Part shown: one piece after another, positions 36,443 to 45,773 of the stretch
How the letters are laid out: every line of letters starts with the position of its first letter
Position numbering within the stretch: the first letter of the stretch is position 1
Notes under the pieces: model-generated
What the model was told of the DNA's origin: nothing
The model's database searches: none
Seen by the model: the letters and a program-made list of their open reading frames with translations, nothing else
Position numbers and translations under genes: made by a program
NCBI RefSeq assembly: GCF_025128055.1
Contig: NZ_JAHLYS010000038.1
Location: forward strand, 1 to 61,833
Length of the DNA stretch: 61,833 bases
Source of the DNA: Synechococcus sp. CS-1329
GTDB lineage: Bacteria; Cyanobacteriota; Cyanobacteriia; PCC-6307; Cyanobiaceae
Reading direction: 5' to 3'

Positions 36443-37204
36443 TCAGATGCCCTCGCCCATCACTCCCGGCAGGTGGATGCCACATTCCTGCTTCAGCCCG
36501 CCGAAACGGCTGGCGCGGCCGTCACCGTCGTCGGGACGACTGGAATGCCAGTCACCCACGCTCGAATACCCCTGCTCAAACAATGGGTGCTGGGGCAGGG
36601 CATGGTTCTCCATGTAATAGAAGACCTGACGCGGATCCCAGGAGAGCAGGGGTCGCAGCGACCAGCGCCCCCGCACCCCATCGAGGGGGGCCATGGCCCC
36701 GCGGTGATCGGTCTGGCCGCCGCGCACACCACTGGCCCAGCAGTGCACCCCCAGCTGCTGGAAAAGCCGGTCGAGGGGTTCCACCTTGCGCAGGCGGTGG
36801 TAGGTCTGCAGGTCCTCCACCCGGCCGCTCTCCCAGAGGCGGCCGTAGAGCGCCTCCATCCGGGCCGCAGAGAGATCGGCCTGCACCACCTTGAGATTGA
36901 GGTTCAAGGCCGTGCAGAGCCTGTCGGCATAGAGATAGGTCTCTGGGGGCAGGTAGCCGGTGTCCACCCAGAGCACGGGGATGCGCTCACTGAGCCGGCT
37001 GGCCATGTGCAGCAGCACCGCCGACTGGATCCCGAAACTGGTGGTGAGCGCGAATCCCTCACCGAAGGTTTCATATCCCCAGGCCAGTTTCCCGGCGGCA
37101 TCGAGGGGCTCCAGCAGACGCCGGGCCGGCTCTGGCTCGACGGTGCGGCCGAGCCGGTCCGTCGGCAGTGGCGTCGTGGTGAGGCTGGTCATGGCGTCCA
37201 TCAT
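36443..37204 (-). CDS. cysH: phosphoadenylyl-sulfate (PAPS) reductase
   Basis: The 253-residue CysH reduces PAPS to sulfite in assimilatory sulfate reduction. It shows ALTTSFGIQSAVLLHM (phosphate loop), IPVLWVDTGYLPPETY, ASGVRGGQTDHRG and the C-terminal ECGIHLPG with the catalytic Cys. The extra Cys pairs that hold a 4Fe-4S cluster in APS-type reductases are absent, which favours PAPS use with thioredoxin. A much longer open frame to 38566 is antisense to NDH-2 and is rejected; ATG 37204 (MMDAMTSL) is used. It is divergent from the NDH-2 gene. Confidence 0.93.
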   Translation of the reverse strand: MMDAMTSLTTTPLPTDRLGRTVEPEPARRLLEPLDAAGKLAWGYETFGEGFALTTSFGIQSAVLLHMASRLSERIPVLWVDTGYLPPETYLYADRLCTALNLNLKVVQADLSAARMEALYGRLWESGRVEDLQTYHRLRKVEPLDRLFQQLGVHCWASGVRGGQTDHRGAMAPLDGVRGRWSLRPLLSWDPRQVFYYMENHALPQHPLFEQGYSSVGDWHSSRPDDGDGRASRFGGLKQECGIHLPGVMGEGI

Positions 37205-37267
37205 CTCCTCCGGGGCAACACTGCTGGTTAGGGTTTGATCAACCCCAGACGGCACGCCCTTTCGCCC

Positions 37268-38509
37268 ATGGAGGAGCCCAGCAAGCACCCGGACAACACC
37301 TCCCCACAGCCCCCCGGCCCCACCCGGCCGGTGCTGATCGCCGGCGGCGGCTTCGGCGGCCTCTACACCGCCTTGGCCCTGGCCTCCCGCCGTCATCACC
37401 CGCCGATCCTGCTGGTGGAGCCCCAGGAGCGCTTCCTGTTCCTGCCCCTGCTCTATGAGCTGCTCTCCGGGGAACTGCGCGGGTGGGAAGTGGCCCCCCG
37501 CTACGACACCCTGCTGGCCAGCCGCGGCGTGGCCTGGCTGCGGGATCGCATCACCCATGTCGATGCCACGGCCAGCTGCGTGTCCACCGAGCAGGGCCGC
37601 GAGCTGACCTACTCCCGGCTGGTGATCGCCACCGGCAGCCGCGGCACCAGCTACGGCATTCCCGGGGTCGAGGAGCTGGCCATTCCCTTCCGCAGCCTTG
37701 CCGACGTGGAGCGCCTGCAGGAGCTGGTGAAGCATCTGCGCAGCCGGCCCAGGCCCCTGCAGCGACTGGCGCTGGTGGGGGCCGGACCAAGCGGGGTGGA
37801 GCTGGCCTGCAAGCTGGCCGATCTGCTTGGGGGCAGCACGGTGATCGAGCTGATCGAGCAGGGCGCCGACCTGCTGCCCCAGGCCCGTGCCTTCAACCGC
37901 GAGCAGGCCCGTTCGGCCCTGCTGCGCCGTGACATCCGTCTGCGCACCCACACCAAAGTGCTGGGCCTGGAGCCCGGCCGCCTGGAGCTGGCCCTCACAG
38001 CCGGCCAGCAGGACGGCAGCCACGAAACCCTGCCGGTGGATGGGGTGATCTGGACCGCCGGGGTGACGGTGGCCCCACCGCCGATCACCCCGGCCGCCCT
38101 CCTCGATGGCCGGGGGCGCCTGCTGTGTGAGCCAAGCCTGGAGCTGGAGCAGACCCCTGGAGTGTTTGCGCTCGGTGATGTGGCCCACAGCGCTGATGCC
38201 GATGGGGCCGCCCTGGCGGCCACGGCCCAGGTGGCCTTCCAGCAGGCCGACTGTCTGGCGGACAATCTGTTGCGCTCCCTTGAGGGTGAGCCCTTGCAGC
38301 CATTCCACTGGAATGACCTGGGCGAGATGATCAGCCTGGGCATCGGCGAGGCCAGCCTCACCGGGCTGGGCCTGACCCTGGCCGGACCCGCCGCCTACCG
38401 CATCCGCCAGCTCACCTACCTCTCGAGGCTGCCTGGCCTGCCGCACCAGCTCAGGGTGGCGGCGGGCTGGTTGAGCGATCTCGGCAGCCCCCTGCGCTCG
38501 CCTCGATGA
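37268..38509 (+). CDS. type II NAD(P)H dehydrogenase (NDH-2)
   Basis: The 413-residue flavoprotein is a non-proton-pumping quinone reductase of the Ndb type. It has an FAD-binding motif LIAGGGFGGLYTALAL near the N-terminus, EPQERFLFLPLLYELLSGEL, a second dinucleotide fold LALVGAGPSGVELACKLADLL for NAD(P)H, and the FAD-contact segment GVFALGDVAHSAD.DGAALAATAQVAFQQ. Length is normal. ATG 37268 is preferred because the preceding frame from 37235 lacks any conserved residue. Four-base overlap with the HAD hydrolase gene. Confidence 0.9.
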   Translation: MEEPSKHPDNTSPQPPGPTRPVLIAGGGFGGLYTALALASRRHHPPILLVEPQERFLFLPLLYELLSGELRGWEVAPRYDTLLASRGVAWLRDRITHVDATASCVSTEQGRELTYSRLVIATGSRGTSYGIPGVEELAIPFRSLADVERLQELVKHLRSRPRPLQRLALVGAGPSGVELACKLADLLGGSTVIELIEQGADLLPQARAFNREQARSALLRRDIRLRTHTKVLGLEPGRLELALTAGQQDGSHETLPVDGVIWTAGVTVAPPPITPAALLDGRGRLLCEPSLELEQTPGVFALGDVAHSADADGAALAATAQVAFQQADCLADNLLRSLEGEPLQPFHWNDLGEMISLGIGEASLTGLGLTLAGPAAYRIRQLTYLSRLPGLPHQLRVAAGWLSDLGSPLRSPR

Positions 38510-39168
38510 GGCCGCCCCTGAACTCGGATCCCCCTGCCGCTCTGCTGCTGGATGCGATGGGAACACTGATCGGTCTGCGCCGCTCGGTGGGCCACACCTA
38601 CGCGGAGGTGGCCCGGGGGCACGGCGTGATCGTGGAGCCAGCAGCGATTGACCGGGCCTTCCCCGCCGTGCTGCATCAGGCTCCGCCCCTGGCCTTTCCA
38701 GGCCTGCAGGGCCCGGAACTGCTGGCGGCCGAGCAGCAGTGGTGGGGCCAGCGCATCGAGGACACCTTTCGCTCAGCCGGCGACCAGCTGGCCGAGCTGG
38801 ACTGGCCCCCGCAGCTGCCCATCGAGCTGTTCGAGCGCTTTGCCGAGCCGGATCTCTGGCAGGTGTATCCCGATGTGATCGGCCCGATGGGCCGCTGGCA
38901 TGGAGCGGGTCTGCGCCTGGCGGTGGTGAGCAACTTCGATCAGCGCCTGCACAGACTGCTGGAGGCCCTCGGCCTGGCTCAGCTGCTGGAGCTGGTGGTG
39001 GTCTCCAGTGCGGCCGGTGCCGCCAAACCCAGCCCGTTGCCCTTCCAGCTGGCCCTGGACGGCCTGGGGCTCGGTCCCGAGCAGGTCTGGCATGTGGGCG
39101 ACAGTCCCGAGGATGTGGCGGGTGCCCGGGCGGCCAGGATCAGCTGCGTTCTGATCCAGCGCCGTTGA
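38506..39168 (+). CDS. HAD-superfamily hydrolase
   Basis: The 220-residue protein has motif I as LLLDAMGTLIGLR (D-A-M-G-T-L), a helical cap, motif II in LAVVSNFDQRLH and motif III/IV as KPSPLPFQLALDGLG and HVGDSPEDVAGARAA. It belongs to the HAD-IA group close to REG-2/HDHD3-type phosphatases. The nucleophilic Asp is present; motif I has Ala where the acid/base Asp is usual (D.DGT), as in REG-2-like members with DAxGTL. Substrate unknown. ATGA start overlap with NDH-2 and stop overlap with hflX indicate an operon. Confidence 0.85.
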   Translation: MRPPLNSDPPAALLLDAMGTLIGLRRSVGHTYAEVARGHGVIVEPAAIDRAFPAVLHQAPPLAFPGLQGPELLAAEQQWWGQRIEDTFRSAGDQLAELDWPPQLPIELFERFAEPDLWQVYPDVIGPMGRWHGAGLRLAVVSNFDQRLHRLLEALGLAQLLELVVVSSAAGAAKPSPLPFQLALDGLGLGPEQVWHVGDSPEDVAGARAARISCVLIQRR

Positions 39169-40811
39169 AACAGTCTGTCCTTGCCGGCCGCGTCACAGGG
39201 CTGCGGCCCGCTCAGAAACGGCGGCTGGAGCGTCTGGCCCAACGCCGTCACCCTGAGCAGGGCGGCGCCGACCTGCTGGGGCTGCAGCGCCTGGCGGCGG
39301 AGGCCAGGGAGCTGGAGCTCCCCCTCAGCCTGGTGGTGGATGGCCGCGGCCTCTGCCGCCTGCTCTGGGTGGGTCCCCTGGAGCAATCGGGCCGGCTGAT
39401 CGAGCGCCTGCCCGGTTCGGAGCGTCGTCAGGGCCACGACCTGCGGCTGCTCAGCTGCATCGGCCGGGGTCAGTCCCTCGATCCCATCGGCAGCGATGCG
39501 CTGGTGGGCATGGATCTGCAGCCCCTGTTCTGGCTGCGCTTCAGCGACCGTGCCCGCGCCGGCGGTCGCTGGCCGGCCGCCGTCTATGGGCTCAGCCGCG
39601 ACGAGGTTCAGCCCTGGAGCTGCCGGCTGGAGGGCGAGCTCGCCGACCTCTGTGATCCGGGGATCAACCCCGCCGAGGCCACCGACCTGGACAGAGGTGA
39701 GGCGAGCAACCAGGCGCGGGAAGGGCCGGAGAGGGTGATGCTGCTGGCTCTGGTGGGCAGCGATGAGGGCGAGAGCCAGCGCGATATCGCCGAGCTCGAA
39801 GGGCTGGTGCGCAGCGCCGGTGGGCTACCGGTGGGGGTGGTGCGCCAGAAGCGTCAGCAGGCCGCCGCTCACACCATCTGGGGCGAAGGCAAGCTGCGGG
39901 AAGCGGCCCTGGAGGCCCGCCGGCTCGAGGCCACTCTCGTGGTGACGGATCGGGAGCTGACGCCGTTGCAGGTCCGCAACCTGGAGCGACTGCTGGACCT
40001 GCCGGTGAGCGATCGCAGCGAGCTGATCCTCGATATTTTTGCCCAGCGGGCCGCCAGCAGTGCCGGGCGCCTGCAGGTGGAACTGGCCCAGCTGCGCTAC
40101 CGCCTGCCCCGGCTGAGCGGCCGCGGCCTGAGCCTCTCGCGCCAGGGGGGTGGTATCGGCACCCGCGGGCCCGGGGAGACCCAGCTGGAGAAGGACAGGC
40201 GCACCATTGCCCGCCGGATCGAGCGGCTGCAGCGCGACGTGGAACGGCTGGGGGAGCACCGGGCTCGACTGCGCCAGGGCCGGGGTGGGCTAAAGCGGCT
40301 GGCCCTGGTGGGTTACACCAATGCGGGCAAGAGCTCACTGCTCAACGCCCTGACCAAGCCGGTGGCCGGGGAGGAAGTGCTGGCGGAGAACAAGCTATTC
40401 GCCACCCTCGATCCCACCACCCGTCGGCTGGAGCTGCCCGATGGCAGCGGAGCGGTGCGGCGCCTGCTGCTCACCGACACGGTGGGCTTCATCCGCCAGT
40501 TACCGCCGGCACTGGTGGAGGCCTTCCGCTCCACCCTGGAGGAAACCCTGGAGGCCGACGGCCTGTTGATCGTGGTGGACCTGGCTGATCCGGCCTGGCC
40601 GGTGCAGCTCAGCACGGTTCATACGATTCTCGATTCCCTCGGCAGCCACGCCCCCCGGCGCCTGGTGGCGAACCAGATCGATCGTTGCCCGGCCGGCGCC
40701 CTGGATCAGGCCAGGGCGCTGGAGGCCGATGCGGTGTTCATTTCCGCAACGGAAGAGCTGGGGTTGCAGCACCTGCGCGAGCTGCTGCATGATTGGCCGC
40801 AATCCACGTAG
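39165..40811 (+). CDS. hflX: GTPase HflX
   Basis: The 548-residue ribosome-associated GTPase splits stalled or hibernating ribosomes. The N-terminal HflX domain shows TLVVTDRELTPLQVRNLERLL and SDRSELILDIFAQRA, then RGPGETQLEKDRRTIARRI, and the G domain has G1 GYTNAGKSSLLNAL, G3 DTVGFI and G4 NQID. The extra 170 N-terminal residues before the HflX domain are usual in cyanobacterial members. The start is TTG 39165 (KQSVLAGRVTGLRP), overlapping the HAD stop TGA; the longer frame from 38739 is antisense noise. It ends 11 bases before the transporter gene. Confidence 0.93.
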   Translation: MKQSVLAGRVTGLRPAQKRRLERLAQRRHPEQGGADLLGLQRLAAEARELELPLSLVVDGRGLCRLLWVGPLEQSGRLIERLPGSERRQGHDLRLLSCIGRGQSLDPIGSDALVGMDLQPLFWLRFSDRARAGGRWPAAVYGLSRDEVQPWSCRLEGELADLCDPGINPAEATDLDRGEASNQAREGPERVMLLALVGSDEGESQRDIAELEGLVRSAGGLPVGVVRQKRQQAAAHTIWGEGKLREAALEARRLEATLVVTDRELTPLQVRNLERLLDLPVSDRSELILDIFAQRAASSAGRLQVELAQLRYRLPRLSGRGLSLSRQGGGIGTRGPGETQLEKDRRTIARRIERLQRDVERLGEHRARLRQGRGGLKRLALVGYTNAGKSSLLNALTKPVAGEEVLAENKLFATLDPTTRRLELPDGSGAVRRLLLTDTVGFIRQLPPALVEAFRSTLEETLEADGLLIVVDLADPAWPVQLSTVHTILDSLGSHAPRRLVANQIDRCPAGALDQARALEADAVFISATEELGLQHLRELLHDWPQST

Positions 40812-40822
40812 GGATTACGTCC

Positions 40823-42634
40823 ATGGACGACCTGCTCCAGGCCGCCCTCCAGCCCCAGGCCCTGATCACCCTGTTGGTGCTGGCCCTGGCGATCGTGCTG
40901 TTCATCAGCGGCTGGCTCGCTCCTGAGCTCACCGGCCTGCTGGCGGCGGGTCTGCTGATGGCCACCGGGGTGCTCAAACCAGCCGAGGCCGTGGAGGGCT
41001 TCGGCAGCACGGCCCTGGTCACCCTGATGGGCCTGTTCGCTCTTTCGGCTGGCCTGTTCCGCTCCGGCGCCATGGATCGCCTGCGGGCCGTGATCGGCTC
41101 GAATGCGGTGCGCAGTCCCAAGCGCATGATCACCTTGATGGTGGCGGTGGTGGGCCCGGTCTCGGGCTTCATTCCCAACACCCCGATCGTGGCCACGCTG
41201 CTGCCGGTGATCGAGGGCTGGTGCCACCGCCACAGGATCGCCCCTTCAAAGGTGCTGCTGCCGCTCTCCTTCGCCACGGTGCTGGGGGGCACCCTGACAC
41301 TGCTGGGCAGTTCGGTGAATCTGCTGGCCAGCGACGTGAGCAAGAAGCTCGGCTACGGCGAGTTCGACCTCTTCAGCTTCACCGGCATCGGCCTGGGGGT
41401 CTGGCTGGTGGGGGGAACGTTGATGGTGGTTCTGGCCGACCGCTTCCTGCCTAACCGTGGGGTCGACGACAGCAGCCTGATCGCCGGAATGTCCCGCAGC
41501 GGCTACCTCACCGAGGTGCTGATCCCCAGGCACTCGGAGCTGCTGGGCCAATCGCTCCACAACAGCCGCCTGCAGCGGCGCTTCGACCTTGACGTGCTGG
41601 AGCTGCACCGCGGCAACGAGCGCTTCCTGCCCCCCCTGGCCGACCTCTCGCTGGCGGAAGGCGATCGTTTGCTGCTGCGGTGCAACCGCGAGGAGCTGCT
41701 GCGGCTGCAACAGGAGCGCACGGTCACCCTGGCGCCGGCCAAGCTCGACGACGGCGAAGTTGAGGCCGTTGATCCCGCCAGCCAGCTGACCGTGGAGGTG
41801 CTGCTGCCTTCAGGCTCCACCCTGCCCGGTGAGACCCTGCGGGATCTGCGTTTCCGCCAGCGCTACAACGCCACCGTGCTCGCCCTGCGCCGTGGCAATG
41901 CGGTGCTGCGCGAGCGCCTGGGGCGGGTGGTGCTGCGCGACGGCGACGTGCTCCTGCTGCAGGCGCCCAGGGATGCGATCCGGGGCCTGCAGGCCAGCAA
42001 CGACCTGGTGGTGCTGGAGCAGCTGGAAAAGGATCTGGCCTATGCCGGCCGCAAGGGCATCGCCCTGGTGATCGCCGTGCTGGTGATCCTGTTGCCCAGT
42101 CTCAAGCTGCTGCCGCTGGTGGCCTCGGTGTTGCTGGGGACCGTGGCGATGGTGGCCAGCGGCTGCCTTAGGCCTGGGGATCTGCAGCGCTCGATCCGCC
42201 TGGATGTGATCCTGCTGCTGGGCTCCCTGGCCAGCTTCAGTGTGGCCCTGGAGAAAACGGGCCTGGCCACGGCCATCGCCAAGGCGATGTTGTTGCTGGT
42301 CCAAGGTTGGCCCGTGTTCTGGGCACTGGTGGCGGTGTTCCTGTTCACCACCCTGCTCACCGAGGTGATGAGCAACGCCGCCACCGTGGCGCTGCTGATC
42401 CCGATCGCCGCCCAGCTGGCCGAGGGGCTGGGCCAGGAGCCCATGGGCTTCATCTTCGCCGTGCTGTTCGGAGCCAGCCAGAGCTTCCTCAGCCCGGTGG
42501 GCTATCAGACCAACCTGATGGTCTTCGGCCCCGGTCGCTACCGCTTCCTGGATGTGGCCCGCTATGGCGTGCCACTCACCATGACCATGACCCTGCTGGT
42601 CCCCTGGTTGATCTGCCGGAAGTTCGGGATCTAG
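40823..42634 (+). CDS. SLC13/DASS-type transporter with two RCK-C domains
   Basis: The 603-residue membrane protein has five to six N-terminal helices with the family motif SGFIPNTPIVATLLPVI, then two RCK_C (TrkA-C) domains at about residues 220-305 and 325-400 (LGQSLHNSRLQRRFDLDVLELHRGNE; LPGETLRDLRFRQRYNATVLALRRGN). Further helices follow, with LTEVMSNAATVALLIPIAAQLA, the second substrate-motif repeat. This architecture is that of bacterial Na+-coupled anion (sulfate/dicarboxylate) permeases such as cyanobacterial SLT/DASS proteins. It follows hflX and precedes a peroxiredoxin gene. Confidence 0.88.
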   Translation: MDDLLQAALQPQALITLLVLALAIVLFISGWLAPELTGLLAAGLLMATGVLKPAEAVEGFGSTALVTLMGLFALSAGLFRSGAMDRLRAVIGSNAVRSPKRMITLMVAVVGPVSGFIPNTPIVATLLPVIEGWCHRHRIAPSKVLLPLSFATVLGGTLTLLGSSVNLLASDVSKKLGYGEFDLFSFTGIGLGVWLVGGTLMVVLADRFLPNRGVDDSSLIAGMSRSGYLTEVLIPRHSELLGQSLHNSRLQRRFDLDVLELHRGNERFLPPLADLSLAEGDRLLLRCNREELLRLQQERTVTLAPAKLDDGEVEAVDPASQLTVEVLLPSGSTLPGETLRDLRFRQRYNATVLALRRGNAVLRERLGRVVLRDGDVLLLQAPRDAIRGLQASNDLVVLEQLEKDLAYAGRKGIALVIAVLVILLPSLKLLPLVASVLLGTVAMVASGCLRPGDLQRSIRLDVILLLGSLASFSVALEKTGLATAIAKAMLLLVQGWPVFWALVAVFLFTTLLTEVMSNAATVALLIPIAAQLAEGLGQEPMGFIFAVLFGASQSFLSPVGYQTNLMVFGPGRYRFLDVARYGVPLTMTMTLLVPWLICRKFGI

Positions 42635-42736
42635 GCCCTTCAGTGCCTAACCTGAACCAGGTCCGGCATGCGGCAGCGGAAGGGAGCCCCTTCCCGCCAC
42701 CCCCCATTCCTTCTCCCCCCCCACACGTTTTTTTCC

Positions 42737-43372
42737 ATGACGCTGCAACTCGGCGACACCGTTCCCGATTTCACCCAGGAGTCTCAGCTGGGTCCGATCA
42801 ACCTCTACGACTTTGCAGGCGAGAGCTGGGTCGTGCTCTTCTCCCACCCCGCCGACTACACCCCGGTCTGCACCACTGAGCTGGGCGAGGTCTCACGCCT
42901 GCGCCCCGAGTGGGAGAAGCGCAACGTCAAAACGATCGCCCTGAGCGTGGATTCGGCCGAAAGCCACAAGGGCTGGATCTCCGACATCAACGAAACCCAG
43001 TGCACCGTCGTTGACTATCCAATCCTGGCCGATTCCGACAAGACGGTCAGCGATCTCTACGGGATGATCCATCCGAAGGCCCTCAACAACCTGACGGTGC
43101 GCTCGGTCTTCATCATCGATCCCAGCAAGAAGCTGCGCCTGCAGATCACCTATCCCGCCAGCACCGGCCGCAATTTCACTGAAATCCTGCGGGTGATCGA
43201 TTCCCTGCAGCTCACCGACCACCACCAGGTGGCCACCCCGGTGAACTGGAAAGACGGCGAAGACTGCGTGGTGGTGCCCTCGATCGCCACCGAGGATGCC
43301 CGCGTCAAATTCCCCAAGGGTGTGACCGAGATCAAGCCCTACCTGCGCATGACCCCCCAGCCGAACAAGTGA
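42737..43372 (+). CDS. 1-Cys (Prx6-type) peroxiredoxin
   Basis: The 211-residue peroxiredoxin has the catalytic motif SHPADYTPVCTTELGEV (peroxidatic Cys) and no conserved resolving Cys. The long C-terminal extension (RVIDSLQLTDHHQVATPVNWKDGEDCVVVPS) is diagnostic of the Prx6/AhpC-2 subfamily. It reduces peroxides in the cytosol. ATG 42737 is chosen; upstream codons in the longer frame are low-complexity. A candidate -10 box TAACCT lies about 90 bases upstream. An intrinsic terminator follows. Confidence 0.95.
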   Translation: MTLQLGDTVPDFTQESQLGPINLYDFAGESWVVLFSHPADYTPVCTTELGEVSRLRPEWEKRNVKTIALSVDSAESHKGWISDINETQCTVVDYPILADSDKTVSDLYGMIHPKALNNLTVRSVFIIDPSKKLRLQITYPASTGRNFTEILRVIDSLQLTDHHQVATPVNWKDGEDCVVVPSIATEDARVKFPKGVTEIKPYLRMTPQPNK

Positions 43373-43421
43373 GCCTCCAGCCGGCCTGATCGGCCCGGCT
43401 CCCGCCGCCTTGGCCCCTTCA

Positions 43422-43447
43422 CTCCCGCCTCAGGTGGGATTTTTTTT
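43422..43447 (+). terminator. intrinsic terminator after the Prx6-type gene
   Basis: TCCCGCC (43423-43429), TCA-type loop, GGTGGGA (43433-43439), then eight T. One G-T wobble in the stem. Confidence 0.85.
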
Positions 43448-43529
43448 GCCCGAGCGCAGCCAGGAGCCGAGCCGAGCGGCAGCCGGAGGGCGCTGGCCAC
43501 AGAATGGCGCCGCATGCAGCTGAACCTCG

Positions 43530-44234
43530 ATGACCAACTGGTGGCGCTGGCAGGGAGCCGGAACGGCCGCACCGGACAGTTTTGCGGTGATCGGGGTGGG
43601 TCGTTTCGGCACCGCCGTCTGCAAGGAACTGGTGCGCTGCGGCGCCGAGGTGCTGGCGATCGATAAAGAGCAGCGGGCCATCGATGCCCTGCGCCAGGTG
43701 GACCCGGCCATCGAGGCCCGCGCCCTCGATTGCACCGATGAGGAGGCCCTGCGCGAGGCGGGCGTGCTCGATCTCACCACGGTGGTGGTGGGCATCAGCG
43801 AACCGATCGCCGCCAGCATCACCGCCACCTTGATCGTCAAGGACAGTGAGGGCAGCAAGGTGAAGCAGGTGATCGCCCGGGCCACCAACGACCTGCACGA
43901 GAAGATGCTGCGCCGGGTGGGAGCCGACAAGGTGGTCTTCCCCTCGCGCATGCAGGGGGAGCAGCTGGCCCGTCAGCTGGTGCGCCCCAACCTGCTGGAG
44001 CGGCTCAGACTCGATGATCGCAACAGCATCGAGGAGATCAAGGTGCCCCAGGCCTTCATCGGCCGCTCCCTGCGCGATCTGAACCTGCGCAAGAACTATG
44101 AGGTGAGTGTGCTGGCGGCCGGCCCGGAGAACCGCCTCTCGGTGAACCCCCCGGCCTCCCACGTGCTCAGCGAAGGGGATCTGCTGGTGGTGATGGGAAC
44201 GGTTCAGGCGCTCGAAGGCCTGCCCCAGCTGTGA
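43530..44234 (+). CDS. TrkA/KtrA-type potassium-channel regulatory protein
   Basis: The 234-residue cytosolic protein has an RCK_N NAD(H)/nucleotide-binding fold (FAVIGVGRFGTAVCKELVRCGAEVLAID, DCTDEEALREAGVLD, VIARATNDLHEKMLRRVGADKVVFP) and a C-terminal RCK_C domain (FIGRSLRDLNLRKNYEVSVLAAGPE...LSEGDLLVVMGT). Such proteins gate Trk/Ktr potassium transporters. The membrane partner is not within the window; the nearby SLC13/RCK permease is not a potassium channel. The stop overlaps the GTG of anmK. Confidence 0.9.
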   Translation: MTNWWRWQGAGTAAPDSFAVIGVGRFGTAVCKELVRCGAEVLAIDKEQRAIDALRQVDPAIEARALDCTDEEALREAGVLDLTTVVVGISEPIAASITATLIVKDSEGSKVKQVIARATNDLHEKMLRRVGADKVVFPSRMQGEQLARQLVRPNLLERLRLDDRNSIEEIKVPQAFIGRSLRDLNLRKNYEVSVLAAGPENRLSVNPPASHVLSEGDLLVVMGTVQALEGLPQL

Positions 44235-45403
44235 GCCTTCCGGGACGGCCCCAGCTGGTGCTTGGGCTGATGAGTGGCACCAGCGCCGATGGGGTGGACG
44301 CGGTGCTGGCCAGCTTCCAGCCCCCACTGGCCCATCCCCGCTGGAGGGTGCTGAACCACTGCTTCACTCCCTATCCCAGTGATCTGCGCGCCCGGCTGAT
44401 CGCGGTGGGGCAGGGAGAGCCCCTGGCGGCCGCCACGTTGCTGGATCTGGCCGAAGCTGTCAGCGAAGCCCAGGCCGAGTGCGCCCGCCGCTGCGACCCA
44501 GGCGGCCGGGCCCAGCTGGTGGGCTGCCACGGCCAGACCATCTGGCACCGCCCCCCCCAGGCGAATCGGCGCGGCGCCAGCTGGCAGCTGTTGCAGGGAC
44601 CGCTGCTGGCGCAGCTGCTGGAACGGCCGGTGGTGTTCGATCTGCGCGCCCACGATCTGGCCCTGGGGGGCCAGGGTGCCCCGCTGGTGCCTGCGGCCGA
44701 TGCGGCCCTGCTGGAGCCGATCGGGGGCTGGCGGGCCGTGCTGAACCTCGGAGGCATCGCCAACCTCAGCCTGCTGCCACCGGCCCGGGGGCCGGAACGC
44801 CATCGGCCAGTGCGCGGCTGGGACTGCGGCCCGGCCAACAGCCTGATCGACCTGGCGGTGAGTCGTTTCAGTCAGGGCCGCCTCAGCTACGACGAGGACG
44901 GTGCCTGGGCCAGCCGGGGCGTGGTGCACGAGGACCTGATCCAGGCGTGGTTGCGGGAGCCCTACTTCCAGCAGCCGCCGCCGAAGTCCACCGGCCGCGA
45001 GGATTTCGGCCTGCCGGATCTGGAGCGGCGCCTGCAGCAGCTGGAACAGCGGGCAGGCGCCGCTGCAGGACCCCTGGAGCCCGCCGATGCCCTGGCCACG
45101 CTCACAGCCTTCAGTGCGGCGGTGGTGGCGGCCGATCTGCGCCATGGGCCGCGGCCGCTGGAGTTGGTGGTCGCTGGAGGCGGAGCTCGCAACGGGATGC
45201 TGATGGATCAGCTCAGACGCCGCTGCAGGGGGCTGTGGGTGCGGCCACTGGCGGAGCTGGGCCTCGATGAGGCCGCCCGCGAGGCCCTGGGCTTTGCCCT
45301 GTTCGCCTGGTGGCAGCAGCATGGCCACGCCGGCTGTCTTCCCTCGGTCACCGGGGCTCGCCTGGCGGCGGTGATGGGGGTCAGAACTGATCCCAGCCGC
45401 TGA
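44231..45403 (+). CDS. anmK: anhydro-N-acetylmuramic acid kinase
   Basis: The 390-residue AnmK phosphorylates and opens anhydro-MurNAc during peptidoglycan recycling. Motifs are LGLMSGTSADGVDAVL at the N-terminus (ATP phosphate loop), GCHGQTIWHRP, DLRAHDLALGGQGAPLVPAADAAL, LNLGGIANLSLLP and WDCGPANSLIDLAV, and the later GGGARNGMLMDQL. Length is as expected. The start is GTG 44231, overlapping the trkA-type stop. Confidence 0.94.
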   Translation: MSLPGRPQLVLGLMSGTSADGVDAVLASFQPPLAHPRWRVLNHCFTPYPSDLRARLIAVGQGEPLAAATLLDLAEAVSEAQAECARRCDPGGRAQLVGCHGQTIWHRPPQANRRGASWQLLQGPLLAQLLERPVVFDLRAHDLALGGQGAPLVPAADAALLEPIGGWRAVLNLGGIANLSLLPPARGPERHRPVRGWDCGPANSLIDLAVSRFSQGRLSYDEDGAWASRGVVHEDLIQAWLREPYFQQPPPKSTGREDFGLPDLERRLQQLEQRAGAAAGPLEPADALATLTAFSAAVVAADLRHGPRPLELVVAGGGARNGMLMDQLRRRCRGLWVRPLAELGLDEAAREALGFALFAWWQQHGHAGCLPSVTGARLAAVMGVRTDPSR

Positions 45404-45419
45404 GCCTGCTGGGGCCGAC

Positions 45420-45752
45420 TCAGGAGCGGGGCAGGCGCAGACGGCGTGGCAGGCCCCGCAGCCGGCGGGGCTCCCTGCGCTCCTGGCGTTCCAGCACCTC
45501 GCGGAAGCGCTCGGTGCGCTCGGTGGGCCGTGCTTCGCGGCGAAGGCGCTTCTCCGCCACGCCAGACGGAGGCGACACGGCTTGCTCAAGGCTCTCGAGC
45601 CCTCTTTGAATCAGCACCTTGGCCATGTTGCTGACCGTGCGCGACTCGGCTTCGGCGGCGGCGGTGAGACGATCACAGAGCTCTTCCGGCAGCACCACCT
45701 GAATGCGGGGTGACTTGGGGCGGCCGCTCGTGGAGGTCTGGCGAGTGGCCAC
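45420..45752 (-). CDS. ribbon-helix-helix (CopG/Arc-like) DNA-binding protein
   Basis: In the 110-residue basic protein, residues about 15-55 (PRIQVVLPEELCDRLTAAAEAESRTVSNMAKVLIQRGLES) form a ribbon-helix-helix: a beta strand RIQVVLP, then two helices with the N-cap SRTVSNMA. The C-terminal half is very Arg-rich (about residues 70-110), which may contact DNA or RNA. No toxin partner is adjacent, so it is more likely a regulator than an antitoxin. It is divergent from the next gene across 92 bases holding two perfect inverted repeats. Confidence 0.78.
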   Translation of the reverse strand: MATRQTSTSGRPKSPRIQVVLPEELCDRLTAAAEAESRTVSNMAKVLIQRGLESLEQAVSPPSGVAEKRLRREARPTERTERFREVLERQERREPRRLRGLPRRLRLPRS

Positions 45753-45773
45753 AGCGGAACAGATCCCACGCGT

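Noticed and set aside
37205-38566. long N-terminal extension of cysH
   Set aside because: The extension is antisense to NDH-2 and contains no conserved sequence; CysH has a good start at 37204.
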